A stretch of DNA of 64,000 bases from Xanthomonas bonasiae (GTDB lineage: Bacteria; Pseudomonadota; Gammaproteobacteria; Xanthomonadales; Xanthomonadaceae), in assembly GCF_017163705.1 (NCBI RefSeq), contig NZ_JAFIWB010000025.1:1-64000 (forward strand). Direction: 5' to 3'. A program made the translations under genes and the position numbers. The notes under the pieces were generated by a model. That model saw only the letters and a list, made by a program, of their open reading frames with translations, was not told the origin of the DNA and made no database searches. The number at the start of each line of letters is the position of its first letter. Positions within the stretch are counted from its first letter, which is position 1. Shown in pieces: positions 7,851 to 17,051 of this stretch.

Positions 7851-8540
7851 GTGCAGAAACGCATCCTGATCGTCGACGACGAACCCGCCATCCGCGACAT
7901 GGTGGCGTTCGCCCTGCGCAAGGGCGACTTCGAACCGGTCCACGCCGGCGACGCGCGGGAAGCGCAGACCTCCATCGCCGACCGCGTCCCCGACCTGATC
8001 CTGCTGGACTGGATGCTGCCCGGCACCAGCGGCCTGGAACTGGCCCGGCGCTGGCGCAAGGATGCGATGACCCGCGAGGTGCCGATCATCATGCTCACCG
8101 CGCGCGGCGAGGAAAACGACCGCGTCGGCGGCCTGGAAGCCGGCGTCGACGACTACGTGGTCAAGCCGTTCTCCGCCCGCGAGCTGCTGGCGCGGATCCG
8201 TGCGGTGATGCGGCGGACCCGCGACGACGACGAGGACGGCAGCGTCTCGGTCGGCAGCCTGCGCATCGATGGCGCCGCGCACCGGGTGTTCGCCGGCGAC
8301 GCGCCGGTGCCGATCGGCCCCACCGAATACCGCCTGCTGCACTTCTTCATGACCCACCCCGAGCGCGTCTACAGCCGCGCGCAACTGCTCGACCACGTGT
8401 GGGGCGGCAGCGTCTACGTCGAGGAGCGCACCATCGACGTGCACATCCGCCGGCTGCGCAAGACCCTGGAGCCGTTCGCGGTGGAGAACATGGTGCAGAC
8501 GGTGCGCGGCTCCGGCTACCGCTTCTCCTCGTCCATCTGA
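7851..8540 (+). CDS. phoB: Phosphate regulon response regulator PhoB
   Basis: A 229-residue OmpR-class response regulator. The receiver domain (1-120) has the acidic pocket 'VDDEP' (Asp9, Asp10), phosphoacceptor Asp53 in 'LLDWMLPG', Thr in 'MLTARGE' and Lys in 'VVKPFSA'. The C-terminal winged helix (about 130-229) shows 'PTEYRLLHFF' and 'RTIDVHIRRLRKTL'. Identity as PhoB rests on the receiver's closeness to PhoB and on the phoR-ppk-ppx neighbours. The start is GTG at 7851. It activates phosphate-starvation genes. Confidence 0.92.
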   Translation: MQKRILIVDDEPAIRDMVAFALRKGDFEPVHAGDAREAQTSIADRVPDLILLDWMLPGTSGLELARRWRKDAMTREVPIIMLTARGEENDRVGGLEAGVDDYVVKPFSARELLARIRAVMRRTRDDDEDGSVSVGSLRIDGAAHRVFAGDAPVPIGPTEYRLLHFFMTHPERVYSRAQLLDHVWGGSVYVEERTIDVHIRRLRKTLEPFAVENMVQTVRGSGYRFSSSI

Positions 8541-8607
8541 CTGTCGCCGTCGCCTGCTATAAACGGCGGACGACGAATACGATCCATCGCGACAGAGCGC
8601 GCTCCCG

Positions 8608-9933
8608 ATGCCCCGCCACATGCGTTACGCCTGGCTCAAGACCCTCGGCACCCTCGCCGCACTGCTGTTGCTGGCGGTGCTGGTCGGCTGGGTCGGCGGC
8701 CATGTGTGGATGGCCCTGACCCTGACCTCGCTGACGGTGATGGGCTGGCACTACTGGCGCCTGCGCCGCGTGTTGCGCCGGCTGACCGCGCGCCAGCGCT
8801 GGGAACCGCCGGCCGGCACCGGCGTGTGGAACGAACTGGACCGGCTGCTGTACCGCAGCCAGGCGGAAATGCGCACGCGCAAGCGGCGCCTGCTGGACAT
8901 GCTGCGCGCCTACCGCGCCGCCGCCGCCGCGCTGCCCGACGCGGTGGTGGTGGTGGACCGCAACAGCCAGCGCATCCAGTGGTTCAACGAAGCCGCCGGC
9001 ACCCTGCTCGGCCTGCGCCATCCCGGCGACCTCAACGTGCCGGTGGTGGAACGCCTGCAGCCGATGCCGCTGGCGCACTGGCTGGCCGGCGGCCGCAACG
9101 CCGAGCCGATGCTCGACACGCCCTCGCCGATCGACGACCGGCTGCGCCTGAACCTGCGCCTGATCCCCTACTCCGACGACTACTGGCTGCTGGTCGCGCG
9201 CGACGTCAGCAAGCTGCTGCAGCTGGAGCAGGTGCGCCGCGACTTCGTCGCCAACGTCTCGCACGAACTGCGCACGCCGCTGACCGTGGTGCACGGTTAC
9301 CTGGACATGCTCGACCCGGAGGATTTCCCCGATTCCGGGCCGATGATCGCCGAGATGCGCAAGCAGTCGCAGCGCATGACCCAACTGGTCGAAGACCTGC
9401 TGACCCTGTCGCGGCTGGAATCGCAGGAACACGCCAACGAAGAGAGCATCGCGATGGCGCCGATGCTGGCCACGCTGCGCCGCGAGGCCGAAGCGCATAG
9501 CCAGGGCCGGCACCGCATCGAGGTGCACGACGAGGCCGACCTGGACCTGGTCGGATCCAACAAGGAATTGCACAGCGCGTTCTCCAACCTGGTCACCAAC
9601 GCAGTGCGCTACACCCCTGCCGGCGGCTCGGTCAGCATCACCTTCGCCCGCGAAGGCGACGGCGCGGTGCTGTCGGTGCGCGACAGCGGCTACGGCATCC
9701 CGTCGCACCACCTGCCGCGCATCACCGAGCGCTTCTACCGCGTGTCCAGCAGCCGTTCGCGCGAAAGCGGCGGCACCGGGCTGGGGCTGTCGATCGTCAA
9801 GCATGTGCTGGGCCTGCACCAGGCGCGGCTGGACATCGAAAGCGAAGTCGGCAAGGGCAGCACGTTTTCCTGCCACTTCGGCGCCGGGCGCGTGCATCCG
9901 CGGCACGACCATGCCACCCTGACCTCCGCCTAA
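8608..9933 (+). CDS. phoR: Phosphate regulon sensor histidine kinase PhoR
   Basis: A 441-residue membrane kinase. The N-terminus has two transmembrane segments (about residues 12-30 and 33-48) with almost no periplasmic loop, typical of PhoR. Then comes a PAS domain (about 95-195, 'ALPDAVVVVDRNSQRIQWFNEAA'), the DHp box 'FVANVSHELRTPL' with His219, and the ATPase motifs 'NLVTNAVRYT' (N box), 'VRDSGYGI' (G1) and 'GGTGLGLSIVKHV' (G2). It phosphorylates and dephosphorylates PhoB. The gene follows phoB by 67 nt and precedes ppk by 11 nt, so one transcript is likely. Confidence 0.95.
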   Translation: MPRHMRYAWLKTLGTLAALLLLAVLVGWVGGHVWMALTLTSLTVMGWHYWRLRRVLRRLTARQRWEPPAGTGVWNELDRLLYRSQAEMRTRKRRLLDMLRAYRAAAAALPDAVVVVDRNSQRIQWFNEAAGTLLGLRHPGDLNVPVVERLQPMPLAHWLAGGRNAEPMLDTPSPIDDRLRLNLRLIPYSDDYWLLVARDVSKLLQLEQVRRDFVANVSHELRTPLTVVHGYLDMLDPEDFPDSGPMIAEMRKQSQRMTQLVEDLLTLSRLESQEHANEESIAMAPMLATLRREAEAHSQGRHRIEVHDEADLDLVGSNKELHSAFSNLVTNAVRYTPAGGSVSITFAREGDGAVLSVRDSGYGIPSHHLPRITERFYRVSSSRSRESGGTGLGLSIVKHVLGLHQARLDIESEVGKGSTFSCHFGAGRVHPRHDHATLTSA

Positions 9934-9944
9934 CGAGTACCGCC

Positions 9945-12041
9945 ATGCCACGCGCCGCCGCTTTGCCGCCCACGCCACCACCGGACGTTCCCAGCGACCC
10001 GCTGCGCGACCCGTCGCTGTATCTCAACCGCGAACTGTCGCAACTGGATTTCAATTTCCGCGTGCTGGCGCAGGCGCAGGATCCGAGCGTGCCGCTGCTG
10101 GAGCGGCTGCGTTTCCTGTGCATCTCCTGCACCAACCTCGACGAGTTCTTCGAGATCCGCGCCGCCACCGTGCGCCACGCGCTGGAATTCGGCTTGCCGC
10201 CGGCGCCGGACGGGCTGAGTTCGAGCGCGGTCCTCAACACCATCCACGACCGTGCCGCGCAGCTGGTCGACCATCAGTACCGCTGCTGGAACGAAGTGCT
10301 GCGGCCGGCGCTGAAGGACGCCGGCATCGGCGTGCTCGGCCGCAACAGCTGGAATGCGCGGCAGAAGCGCTGGCTGCGCGCCTATTTCCGCAACGAGATC
10401 ATGCCGGTGCTGTCGCCGCTGGGCCTGGACCCGGCGCATCCGTTCCCCAAGATCCTCAACAAGTCGCTGAACATCGTGGTGGTGCTGAAGGGCACCGACG
10501 CGTTCGGCCGCGTCGGCCACCTGGCGATCGTGCGCGCGCCGCGCTCGCTGCCGCGCATCATCCAGCTGCCGGAAAGCCTGTCCGAAGGCGGACAGAGCTT
10601 CGTGTTCCTGTCCTCGGTGCTGTCCACCTTCGTCGACGAACTGTTCCCGGGCATGGAGGTGATGGGCTCCTACCAGTTCCGCGTGACCCGCAATTCCGAG
10701 CTGGTGGTGGACGAGGAGGAAGTGGAGAACCTGGCGCTGGCGCTGCGCGACGAACTGGTCAACCGCGGCTACCGGCCGGCGGTGCGCCTGGAGATCGCCG
10801 AAGACTGCCCGAAGTCGATCGTGCGCACCCTGCTGCAGAACTTCGAGTTGCCGGAAAACGCGGTCTACCGCATCAACGGCCCGGTCAATCTGAGCCGGGT
10901 CAACCAGGTCTACGACCTGGTGCAGCGCCCGGAGCTGAAGTACCCGCCGATGAATCCGCGCACGCTGCGCGACAGCGACGGCATCTTCGCCATCGTCGCC
11001 GCCGACGACGTGCTGCTGCACCACCCGTTCGACGCGTTCACCGCGGTGCTGGACCTGATCAAGCAGGCCGCGGTGGACCCGCAGGTGCTGGCGATCAAGC
11101 AGACCCTGTACCGCACCGGCAAGGACTCGGGCATCGTCGATGCGCTGGTGCTGGCCGCGCGCAACGGCAAGGACGTGACCGTGGTGGTCGAGCTGCGCGC
11201 GCGCTTCGACGAGGAAGCCAACCTGGGCCTGGCCGATCGCCTGCAGGAAGCCGGCGTGCAGGTGGTATACGGCGTGGTCGGCTACAAGACCCACGCCAAG
11301 ATGCTGCTGATCGTGCGCCGCGAGGGCCGCAAGCTGCGCCGCTACGTGCATCTGGGCACCGGCAACTACCACAGCGGCACCGCGCGCGCCTACACCGACC
11401 TGAGCCTGATCACCGCCGACGCGGACATCTGCAACGACGTGCATCTGCTGTTCCAGCAGCTGTCCGGGCTGGCGCCGAAGATCCGCCTCAAGCGCCTGCT
11501 GCAGTCGCCGTTCACCCTGCACCCGGGCGTGCTGCACCGGATCGAGCGCGAAACCAAGCTGGCCCTGGCCGGGCGCCCGGGCCGCATCATCGCCAAGATG
11601 AACGCGCTCAACGAGCCGCAGGTGATCCGCGCGCTGTACGCGGCCTCGCAGGCCGGGGTGAAGATCGACCTGATCATCCGCGGCGCGTGCACGCTGCGTC
11701 CCGGCGTGCCGGGCGTGTCGGACAACATCCGGGTGCGTTCGATCGTCGGCCGCTTCCTCGAGCACAGCCGCATCTACTGGTTCGGCAACGACGGCGCGCC
11801 GGAACTGTTCTGCGCGAGCGCCGACTGGCTGGAGCGCAACCTGCTGCGGCGCGTGGAGACCTGCTTCCCGATCCTGGATCCGGATCTGGTCAAGCGCATC
11901 CATCGCGAGGTGTTGCAGAACTATCTGGCCGACAATCTCAATGCGTGGGAACTGGACGCCAGCGGCGCCTATCGCAAGCTGGCGCCGGGCCAGGACCAGC
12001 CGCCGCATTCGGCGCAGCTGACGCTGCTCGACGGGCTCTGA
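9945..12041 (+). CDS. ppk: Polyphosphate kinase 1
   Basis: A 698-residue PPK1, the normal family length, with N-terminal, head and two PLD-like C-terminal domains. The catalytic HxK 'KTHAKM' gives His450 and Lys452, and 'EHSRIYWFG' gives His607, corresponding to the autophosphorylated and second essential histidines of the E. coli enzyme. 'YVHLGTGNYHSGTARAYTD' is a family signature. It makes long-chain polyphosphate from ATP at the membrane. Placement directly behind phoBR ties polyphosphate synthesis to phosphate sensing. Confidence 0.97.
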   Translation: MPRAAALPPTPPPDVPSDPLRDPSLYLNRELSQLDFNFRVLAQAQDPSVPLLERLRFLCISCTNLDEFFEIRAATVRHALEFGLPPAPDGLSSSAVLNTIHDRAAQLVDHQYRCWNEVLRPALKDAGIGVLGRNSWNARQKRWLRAYFRNEIMPVLSPLGLDPAHPFPKILNKSLNIVVVLKGTDAFGRVGHLAIVRAPRSLPRIIQLPESLSEGGQSFVFLSSVLSTFVDELFPGMEVMGSYQFRVTRNSELVVDEEEVENLALALRDELVNRGYRPAVRLEIAEDCPKSIVRTLLQNFELPENAVYRINGPVNLSRVNQVYDLVQRPELKYPPMNPRTLRDSDGIFAIVAADDVLLHHPFDAFTAVLDLIKQAAVDPQVLAIKQTLYRTGKDSGIVDALVLAARNGKDVTVVVELRARFDEEANLGLADRLQEAGVQVVYGVVGYKTHAKMLLIVRREGRKLRRYVHLGTGNYHSGTARAYTDLSLITADADICNDVHLLFQQLSGLAPKIRLKRLLQSPFTLHPGVLHRIERETKLALAGRPGRIIAKMNALNEPQVIRALYAASQAGVKIDLIIRGACTLRPGVPGVSDNIRVRSIVGRFLEHSRIYWFGNDGAPELFCASADWLERNLLRRVETCFPILDPDLVKRIHREVLQNYLADNLNAWELDASGAYRKLAPGQDQPPHSAQLTLLDGL

Positions 12042-12100
12042 GCCACGCCACCTGCGCGCCGATGGACGGCAGCCGCCGTGCATCGGCTACCATTCCGCCC

Positions 12101-13624
12101 ATGCCTTCCATCTCCCCGTACACGCCGTTGCGCGATGGCGACCTGCTGGCCGCCATCGACCTGGGTTCCAACAGTTTCCACATGGTCGTGGCGCGGTATC
12201 AGCTCGGGCAGCTGCGGGTGGTGGACCGCCTGCGCGAGACCGTGCGCATGGCCGATGGACTGGACAACAAGGGCGGGCTGTCGGCCGAAGCGCGGCAGCG
12301 CGCGCTGGAATGCCTGGCGCGCTTCGGCCAGCGCATCCGCGACGTGCCGTCGCTGCACGTGCGCGCGCTGGCCACCAACACCGTGCGCCAGCTGCGCTCG
12401 CCACAGGCGTTCCTGATCCCCGGCGAAACCGCGCTCGGCCATCCGATCGAAGTGGTCAGCGGCCGCGAGGAAGCGCGCCTGATCTACCTGGGCGTGGCGC
12501 ATGCGCAGCCGCCCAAGCCGGACCAGCGCCGGCTGGTGATCGACATCGGCGGCGGCTCCACCGAATTCATCATCGGCCGCGGTTTCCAGACCCTGGAGCG
12601 CGAAAGCCTGCAGGCCGGCTGCATCGCCAGCACGCGGCGCTTCTTCCCCGGCGGCAAGCTGTCGAAGAAGAAATGGAAGGACGCGCTGACCGAGATCGGC
12701 GCCGAGTTCCAGCAGTTCGCCGGGCTGTACCGCACGCTGGGCTGGGACGAGGCGCTGGGTTCGTCGGGCACGCACAAGGCGATCGGCGAGATCTGCGCGG
12801 CGATGAAGCTGACCAAGGGCGCGATCACCGCCGAGGCGCTGCCGCTGCTGCGCGAACGCCTGCTGCTGGCCAAGCGCATCGAGGACATCGACCTACCCGG
12901 CCTGTCCGCCGACCGCCGGCCGATCATCGCCGGCGGCGTTCTGGTGCTGGAAGCCGCGTTCCAGGCCCTGGGCCTGCAGCGCCTGATGGTGAGCAAGGCG
13001 GCCATGCGCGAAGGCATCCTGTACGACATGCTCGGCCGCGGCGGCGAGAACGATCCGCGCGAGACCGCGATCGCCGCGCTCACCCAGCGCTACGGCATCG
13101 ACGAGGCGCAGGCCGCGCGCGTGGAGGCCACCGCGATGGCGCTGTTCGCGCAGGTCGCCACCGATTGGGCGCTGGATGCCGACGACGAACGCATGCTCGG
13201 CTGGGCCGCACGCCTGCACGAGTTGGGCCAGGCCATCGCGCACAGCCAGTACCACGTGCACGGCGCCTACGTGCTCGAGCACTCCGACATCGCCGGCTTC
13301 TCGCGGCAGGAGCAGCAGGTGCTGGCGACGCTGGTGCGCACCCATCGCCGCAACGTGCCCAAGACCGCATTCGACGCCCTGCCCGACCGCCTGCTGCTCA
13401 GCGCCAAGCGCAAGGCCGCGCTGCTGCGGCTGGCGGTGCTGCTGCATCGCGCGCACGAATCCGAGCCGATCCCGTCGCTGGACCTGAAGGCCAGCGGCGA
13501 CGACCTGCACCTGATCCTGTCGCAACCGTGGATCGAATCGCGGCCGCTGCAGCGCGCCGACCTGATCGGCGAAGTCGAGGGCATGGCGGGGTTGGGGATC
13601 AATTTCCGGCCGTTTGTGGCCTGA
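12101..13624 (+). CDS. ppx: Exopolyphosphatase Ppx
   Basis: A 507-residue Ppx/GppA phosphatase. The ATPase-fold motifs are 'AIDLGSNSFHMVV' (phosphate 1, about residues 18-30) and 'VIDIGGGSTEFIIG' (phosphate 2, about 147-160), with 'SSGTHKAIGEI' further on. The C-terminal third is the HD-like helical domain ('WAARLHELGQAIAHSQYH...YVLEHSDIAGFS'). It degrades polyphosphate from the chain end and thus opposes Ppk. It starts 59 nt after ppk; an in-frame ATG at 12062 is a less likely alternative. The pair sets the polyphosphate level. Confidence 0.94.
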   Translation: MPSISPYTPLRDGDLLAAIDLGSNSFHMVVARYQLGQLRVVDRLRETVRMADGLDNKGGLSAEARQRALECLARFGQRIRDVPSLHVRALATNTVRQLRSPQAFLIPGETALGHPIEVVSGREEARLIYLGVAHAQPPKPDQRRLVIDIGGGSTEFIIGRGFQTLERESLQAGCIASTRRFFPGGKLSKKKWKDALTEIGAEFQQFAGLYRTLGWDEALGSSGTHKAIGEICAAMKLTKGAITAEALPLLRERLLLAKRIEDIDLPGLSADRRPIIAGGVLVLEAAFQALGLQRLMVSKAAMREGILYDMLGRGGENDPRETAIAALTQRYGIDEAQAARVEATAMALFAQVATDWALDADDERMLGWAARLHELGQAIAHSQYHVHGAYVLEHSDIAGFSRQEQQVLATLVRTHRRNVPKTAFDALPDRLLLSAKRKAALLRLAVLLHRAHESEPIPSLDLKASGDDLHLILSQPWIESRPLQRADLIGEVEGMAGLGINFRPFVA

Positions 13625-13627
13625 AAG

Positions 13628-13658
13628 CCGGGATTGGGGAATCGGGAATCGGGATTCG
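13628..13658. repeat. GGGATTGGGGAATCG-type intergenic repeat
   Basis: Four degenerate 7-bp units (GGGATTG, GGGAATC, GGGAATC, GGGATTC) follow the ppx stop immediately. They are the same type as those at 3912 and 15468. Confidence 0.65.
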
Positions 13659-13825
13659 TCAAAGCTGGGCTGCTGGAGCGCTTTTTGCGAGCCGCATCGC
13701 CCTTATCGGGGGCCGCTGGTGAAAGCGCGGCTAAACGCCCTGGGCCGGCGTCATCATTCCTACATGCGGCGGACATGTTCGCTTCACCGCCTCGCGCGAA
13801 GCTTTGGCAAACCGGAGCCTGAAGC

Positions 13826-14956
13826 ATGCGCTACGCGATCGTCACCGAGACGTACCCCCCTGAGGTCAACGGCGTCGCGCTGACCGTGCAGGGGCTGGAA
13901 CTGGGATTGCGTGCGCTCGGCCATCAGGTCGACGTGGTGCGCCCGCGCCAGGTGGGCGACCACGACGACGATGCGCTGCTGGTGCGCGGCGCGGCGCTGC
14001 CGCGCTACCCCGGCCTGAAGTTCGGCCTGCCCGCGCCGCGGCGCCTGTCCCGGCTGTGGCAGGCCGCGCCGCCGGACGCGGTCTACATCGCCACCGAAGG
14101 CCCGCTCGGCTGGTCGGCGCTGCGCACCGCGCGGCGCCTGGGCATCCCGATCGCCACCGGCCTGCACACCCGCTTCGACGAATACCTGCCCCAGTACGGC
14201 GCCGCCTGGCTGCAGTCGACCGCGCTGCGCTGGATGCGGCGCTTCCACAACCAGGCCGACGCCACCCTGGTGCCGACCCGCGAGTTGCTCGGCTTCCTCG
14301 CCGGGCAAGGCTTCGAGCGCGCACGCCTGCTGGCGCGCGCGGTGGACAATCGCCAGTTCGAACCGCAGCGCCGCGACGCGGAACTGCGCCGCGAGTGGGG
14401 CCTGGAGGCGGACGGTTGCGCGGCCCTGTACGTCGGCCGCATCGCTTCGGAAAAGAACCTGCCGCTGGCGGTGCGCGCGTTCCGCCAACTGCAGCGGGTG
14501 CGGCCGGAGGCGCGCTTCGTCTGGGTGGGCGACGGCCCGATGCGCGAGCGCCTGGCGCAGGAAAACCCCGACTTCATCTTCTGCGGCGTGCAGCGCGGCG
14601 ACGCGCTGGCGCGGCACTTCGCCAGCGGCGACCTGTTCCTGTTCCCCAGCCGCAGCGAGACCTTCGGCAACGTGACCCTGGAAGCGATGGCCAGCGGCGT
14701 GGCCACGGTCGCCTTCGACTACGGCGCGGCGCGCGAATACCTGCGCGACGGCATCAACGGCGCGGCGGTGGCCGACGACGACGGCTTCGTGGCCGCGGCG
14801 GTACGCCTGGCCGGCGACGACGCCCTGCGCCGGCAACTGGGCGAGGCCGCCTGCGCGGCGATGCAGCAGCTGCGCCCGGAACAGGTCGTGGCCGATTTCG
14901 AGGCGCTTCTCGGCGAACTGGCTTACATCAGGAGGACCCATGTCGACGCGGCTTGA
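13826..14956 (+). CDS. GT4 family glycosyltransferase
   Basis: A 376-residue GT-B enzyme. The N-terminal domain opens with 'AIVTETYPPEVNGVALTV', the acceptor-side signature of the alpha-mannosyl/sulfoquinovosyl lipid transferase branch. The C-terminal donor domain has 'ALYVGRIASEKNLPLAV', 'FVWVGDGPM' and the EX7E motif in 'SETFGNVTLEAM'. It is probably cytosolic and membrane-associated. It overlaps the PAP2 phosphatase gene by 17 nt. This suggests that the pair builds and processes a glycolipid or lipid-linked sugar, but donor and acceptor cannot be read from the sequence. Confidence 0.85.
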   Translation: MRYAIVTETYPPEVNGVALTVQGLELGLRALGHQVDVVRPRQVGDHDDDALLVRGAALPRYPGLKFGLPAPRRLSRLWQAAPPDAVYIATEGPLGWSALRTARRLGIPIATGLHTRFDEYLPQYGAAWLQSTALRWMRRFHNQADATLVPTRELLGFLAGQGFERARLLARAVDNRQFEPQRRDAELRREWGLEADGCAALYVGRIASEKNLPLAVRAFRQLQRVRPEARFVWVGDGPMRERLAQENPDFIFCGVQRGDALARHFASGDLFLFPSRSETFGNVTLEAMASGVATVAFDYGAAREYLRDGINGAAVADDDGFVAAAVRLAGDDALRRQLGEAACAAMQQLRPEQVVADFEALLGELAYIRRTHVDAA

Positions 14957-15467
14957 GATTCTGCGCGGACACGAAACCCGCTGGTGCCGGCAAGCCAACC
15001 ACTGGTGCCGGCGGCGCTCGGTGCGGCGCTTCTTCGCGCTGATCAGCCGCCTCGGCGACGGCGTGTTCTGGTACGCGCTGATGACCTTGCTGGTGGTCTG
15101 CGACGGCATGGGCGGCGTGTTCGCCTCCGCGCACATGGCCGCCACCGGCGTGGTCGCGCTGAGCCTGTACAAGGGCCTGAAGCGCTGGACCCGGCGCCCG
15201 CGCCCGTACGCGGCCGACCTGCGCATCCGCGCCTGGGTGGCGCCGCTGGACGAGTTCAGCTTCCCGTCCGGGCACACCCTGCATGCGGTGTCGTTCGGCA
15301 TCGTCGCCCTGGCCTACTACCCGTGGCTGGCGCCGCTGCTGATCCCCTTCATCGCCTGCGTGGCGCTGTCGCGGGTGGTGCTGGGCCTGCACTATCCCAG
15401 CGACGTGCTCGCCGCCACCGCGATCGGCGCGCTGCTGGCCGGGGTGTCGCTGTGGGTGGTTCTGTAG
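14940..15467 (+). CDS. PAP2-superfamily membrane phosphatase
   Basis: A 175-residue protein with four to five hydrophobic segments and all three PAP2 motifs: 'KGLKRWTRRPRP' (about residues 79-90), 'FPSGHT' (about 107-112) and 'SRVVLGLHYPSDV' (about 145-157). The His in the second and third motifs and the Arg/Asp are intact. It dephosphorylates lipid phosphates such as phosphatidate, undecaprenyl diphosphate or a glycolipid phosphate. The start lies inside the end of the glycosyltransferase gene with AGGAGG 6 nt upstream, so translation is coupled. Confidence 0.87.
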   Translation: MSTRLEILRGHETRWCRQANHWCRRRSVRRFFALISRLGDGVFWYALMTLLVVCDGMGGVFASAHMAATGVVALSLYKGLKRWTRRPRPYAADLRIRAWVAPLDEFSFPSGHTLHAVSFGIVALAYYPWLAPLLIPFIACVALSRVVLGLHYPSDVLAATAIGALLAGVSLWVVL

Positions 15468-15565
15468 CCGGGATTGGGAATTCGGGATTGGGGATTCGCA
15501 GCAGCGGGAGCTGACGCCGGCACGACGGACGTCGCCAATCCCGAATCCCCAATCTCCAATCCCGG
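15468..15565. repeat. Inverted pair of GGGATT-type repeats
   Basis: A left arm of GGGATTGGGAATTCGGGATTGGGGATTCG composition (15468-15498) and a right arm (15536-15565) that is its near reverse complement, separated by 37 bp. The whole can form a long hairpin between the PAP2 gene and lpxH. It is the only paired copy in this window. Confidence 0.7.
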
Positions 15566-15583
15566 CTCCATTACAATGCGGCA

Positions 15584-16321
15584 ATGACCACGTTGTTCAT
15601 TTCCGACCTGCATCTGGATCCGGCCCGGCCGGCGATCACCGCGCTGTTTCTGGACTTCCTGCGCGGCGAAGCGCGCGGTGCCGAGGCGCTGTACATCCTC
15701 GGCGACCTGTTCGAGGCCTGGATCGGCGACGACACGCCGTCGGAAACGGCCGACGCGGTGGCGCTGGAGCTGCGCGCGCTGAGCGACGCCGGGGTGCCGG
15801 TGTTCTTCATGCACGGCAACCGCGATTTCCTGCTCGGCGCCGACTATGCGCGCCGCGCCGGCATGCGCCTGCTGCCGGATCCGTGCGTGATCGATCTGTA
15901 CGCCGAGCCGACGCTGTTGCTGCACGGCGACCTGCTGTGCACCGACGACACCGCCTACCAGGCGTTCCGCGCGCAGACCCGCGACCCGGCGTTCCAGCAG
16001 CAGTTCCTGGCGCAGCCGCTGGCCGCGCGCATCGCCTATGCGCAGCAGGCGCGCGCCGCCAGCCAGGCGCGGCAGGCGGAAATGAAGCAAGGCGACCGCG
16101 CCCAGTTCGAAACCGTCACCGACGTGGCGCCGGACGAGGTCGTGGCCAGCTTCGCGCGCTACGGCGTGGCGCGGATGATCCATGGCCATACCCACCGCCC
16201 CGCCGTGCACGCGCTGGACGCCAACGGCCGCAGCTGCACCCGCATCGTGCTCGGCGACTGGTACGAACAGGGCTCGGTGCTGCGCGTGGATGCGCAGGGC
16301 TGCCGGCTGCAGCAGCTGTAA
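15584..16321 (+). CDS. lpxH: UDP-2,3-diacylglucosamine diphosphatase LpxH
   Basis: A 245-residue calcineurin-like metallophosphoesterase. It has the LpxH-specific metal ligands: 'ISDLHLD' (Asp8, His10), '[12 protein letters not shown]' (Asp41), 'HGNRDF' (Asn79), '[11 protein letters not shown]' and 'IHGHTHRP'. It hydrolyses UDP-2,3-diacylglucosamine to lipid X in lipid A synthesis, on the cytosolic face of the inner membrane. The length and the 'GDLLCTDD' signature separate it from generic phosphodiesterases. It is preceded by a hairpin-forming repeat, so it probably has its own promoter. Confidence 0.95.
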   Translation: MTTLFISDLHLDPARPAITALFLDFLRGEARGAEALYILGDLFEAWIGDDTPSETADAVALELRALSDAGVPVFFMHGNRDFLLGADYARRAGMRLLPDPCVIDLYAEPTLLLHGDLLCTDDTAYQAFRAQTRDPAFQQQFLAQPLAARIAYAQQARAASQARQAEMKQGDRAQFETVTDVAPDEVVASFARYGVARMIHGHTHRPAVHALDANGRSCTRIVLGDWYEQGSVLRVDAQGCRLQQL

Positions 16322-16361
16322 TCGGCAGCGGCGGGAAACGCACGCGCAGAGCCCGCGACGG

Positions 16362-16877
16362 TTACAGCATGCCGCCGGCGTTGTCGCGCACACGTTGCGC
16401 ATAGCCGACGAAATCGCCCTCGGCCACGTCGTACCACAGGATCGCGCCGGAGCGTTCGACCCGGTAGCGGTCCCGGACCGGTGCGGTCTGCGGATCGCCC
16501 GGACAGCCGTCGCCGTGCTTCTCGCGCACCGCGAAATCGATCGCGGCGGAGGCGCTGGCGGCGGGTTCGGTGGTCGCCGACGGCGAGGCAGCGGCGTCGG
16601 CGGCTGCGGGTTCGGCGTCGGTCTCGGCGGCGTATTGCAGGCACTGCGCATCGGCGTAGACGTGGTCGGCCGCCAGACGCGTCTCCAGCATGTCCAACGC
16701 GCGGGTTTCGTCGAACGCCGCCGCAGGCGCATCGCCCGTGGCGGGTGCGGTCGCGGGGGCCGCAGTGGTCGCCGGCGCCTGCGGCGGTGCGGCTGGTGGA
16801 TCCGCCGCCGGGCCGCAGCCCATGCTCAACATCGCCAGCGCCAAGGCCGCCGGCAGGCCAATGCTCTTCAACACCAT
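16362..16877 (-). CDS. Putative lipoprotein of unknown function
   Basis: A 171-residue protein with a lipoprotein signal peptide ('LALAMLSMGC', Cys21) and Gly then Pro after the Cys. Residues about 22-55 are an Ala/Pro/Thr-rich linker and a second Ala/Ser/Glu-rich stretch interrupts the middle at about 88-112. The C-terminal 55 residues ('CPGDPQTAPVRDRYRVERSGAILWYDVAEGDFVGYA') look like a small folded domain with one Cys. No family recognised. It is convergent with lpxH. Confidence 0.7.
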   Translation of the reverse strand: MVLKSIGLPAALALAMLSMGCGPAADPPAAPPQAPATTAAPATAPATGDAPAAAFDETRALDMLETRLAADHVYADAQCLQYAAETDAEPAAADAAASPSATTEPAASASAAIDFAVREKHGDGCPGDPQTAPVRDRYRVERSGAILWYDVAEGDFVGYAQRVRDNAGGML

Positions 16878-17051
16878 CGCCGATTCCAGGAGTAATGAGC
16901 GGTACGCGCCCGGCGCTGCCGGACACGTCGTCGCTCAGCATAGCCGAAGCCGGATGCCACGGCGTCCGGCTGGCCTGCTGGATCGGCAAGCGGAACGCCC
17001 CGGCGCAGGCCTGGCGCGGCCTGCACCGGAGCGCCCCTTGAACGCGCTACA

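Noticed and set aside
9930-12083. A 717-codon open frame antisense to ppk
   Set aside because: It mirrors ppk exactly, is Gln/His/Arg-rich, has no ribosome binding site and no recognisable fold.
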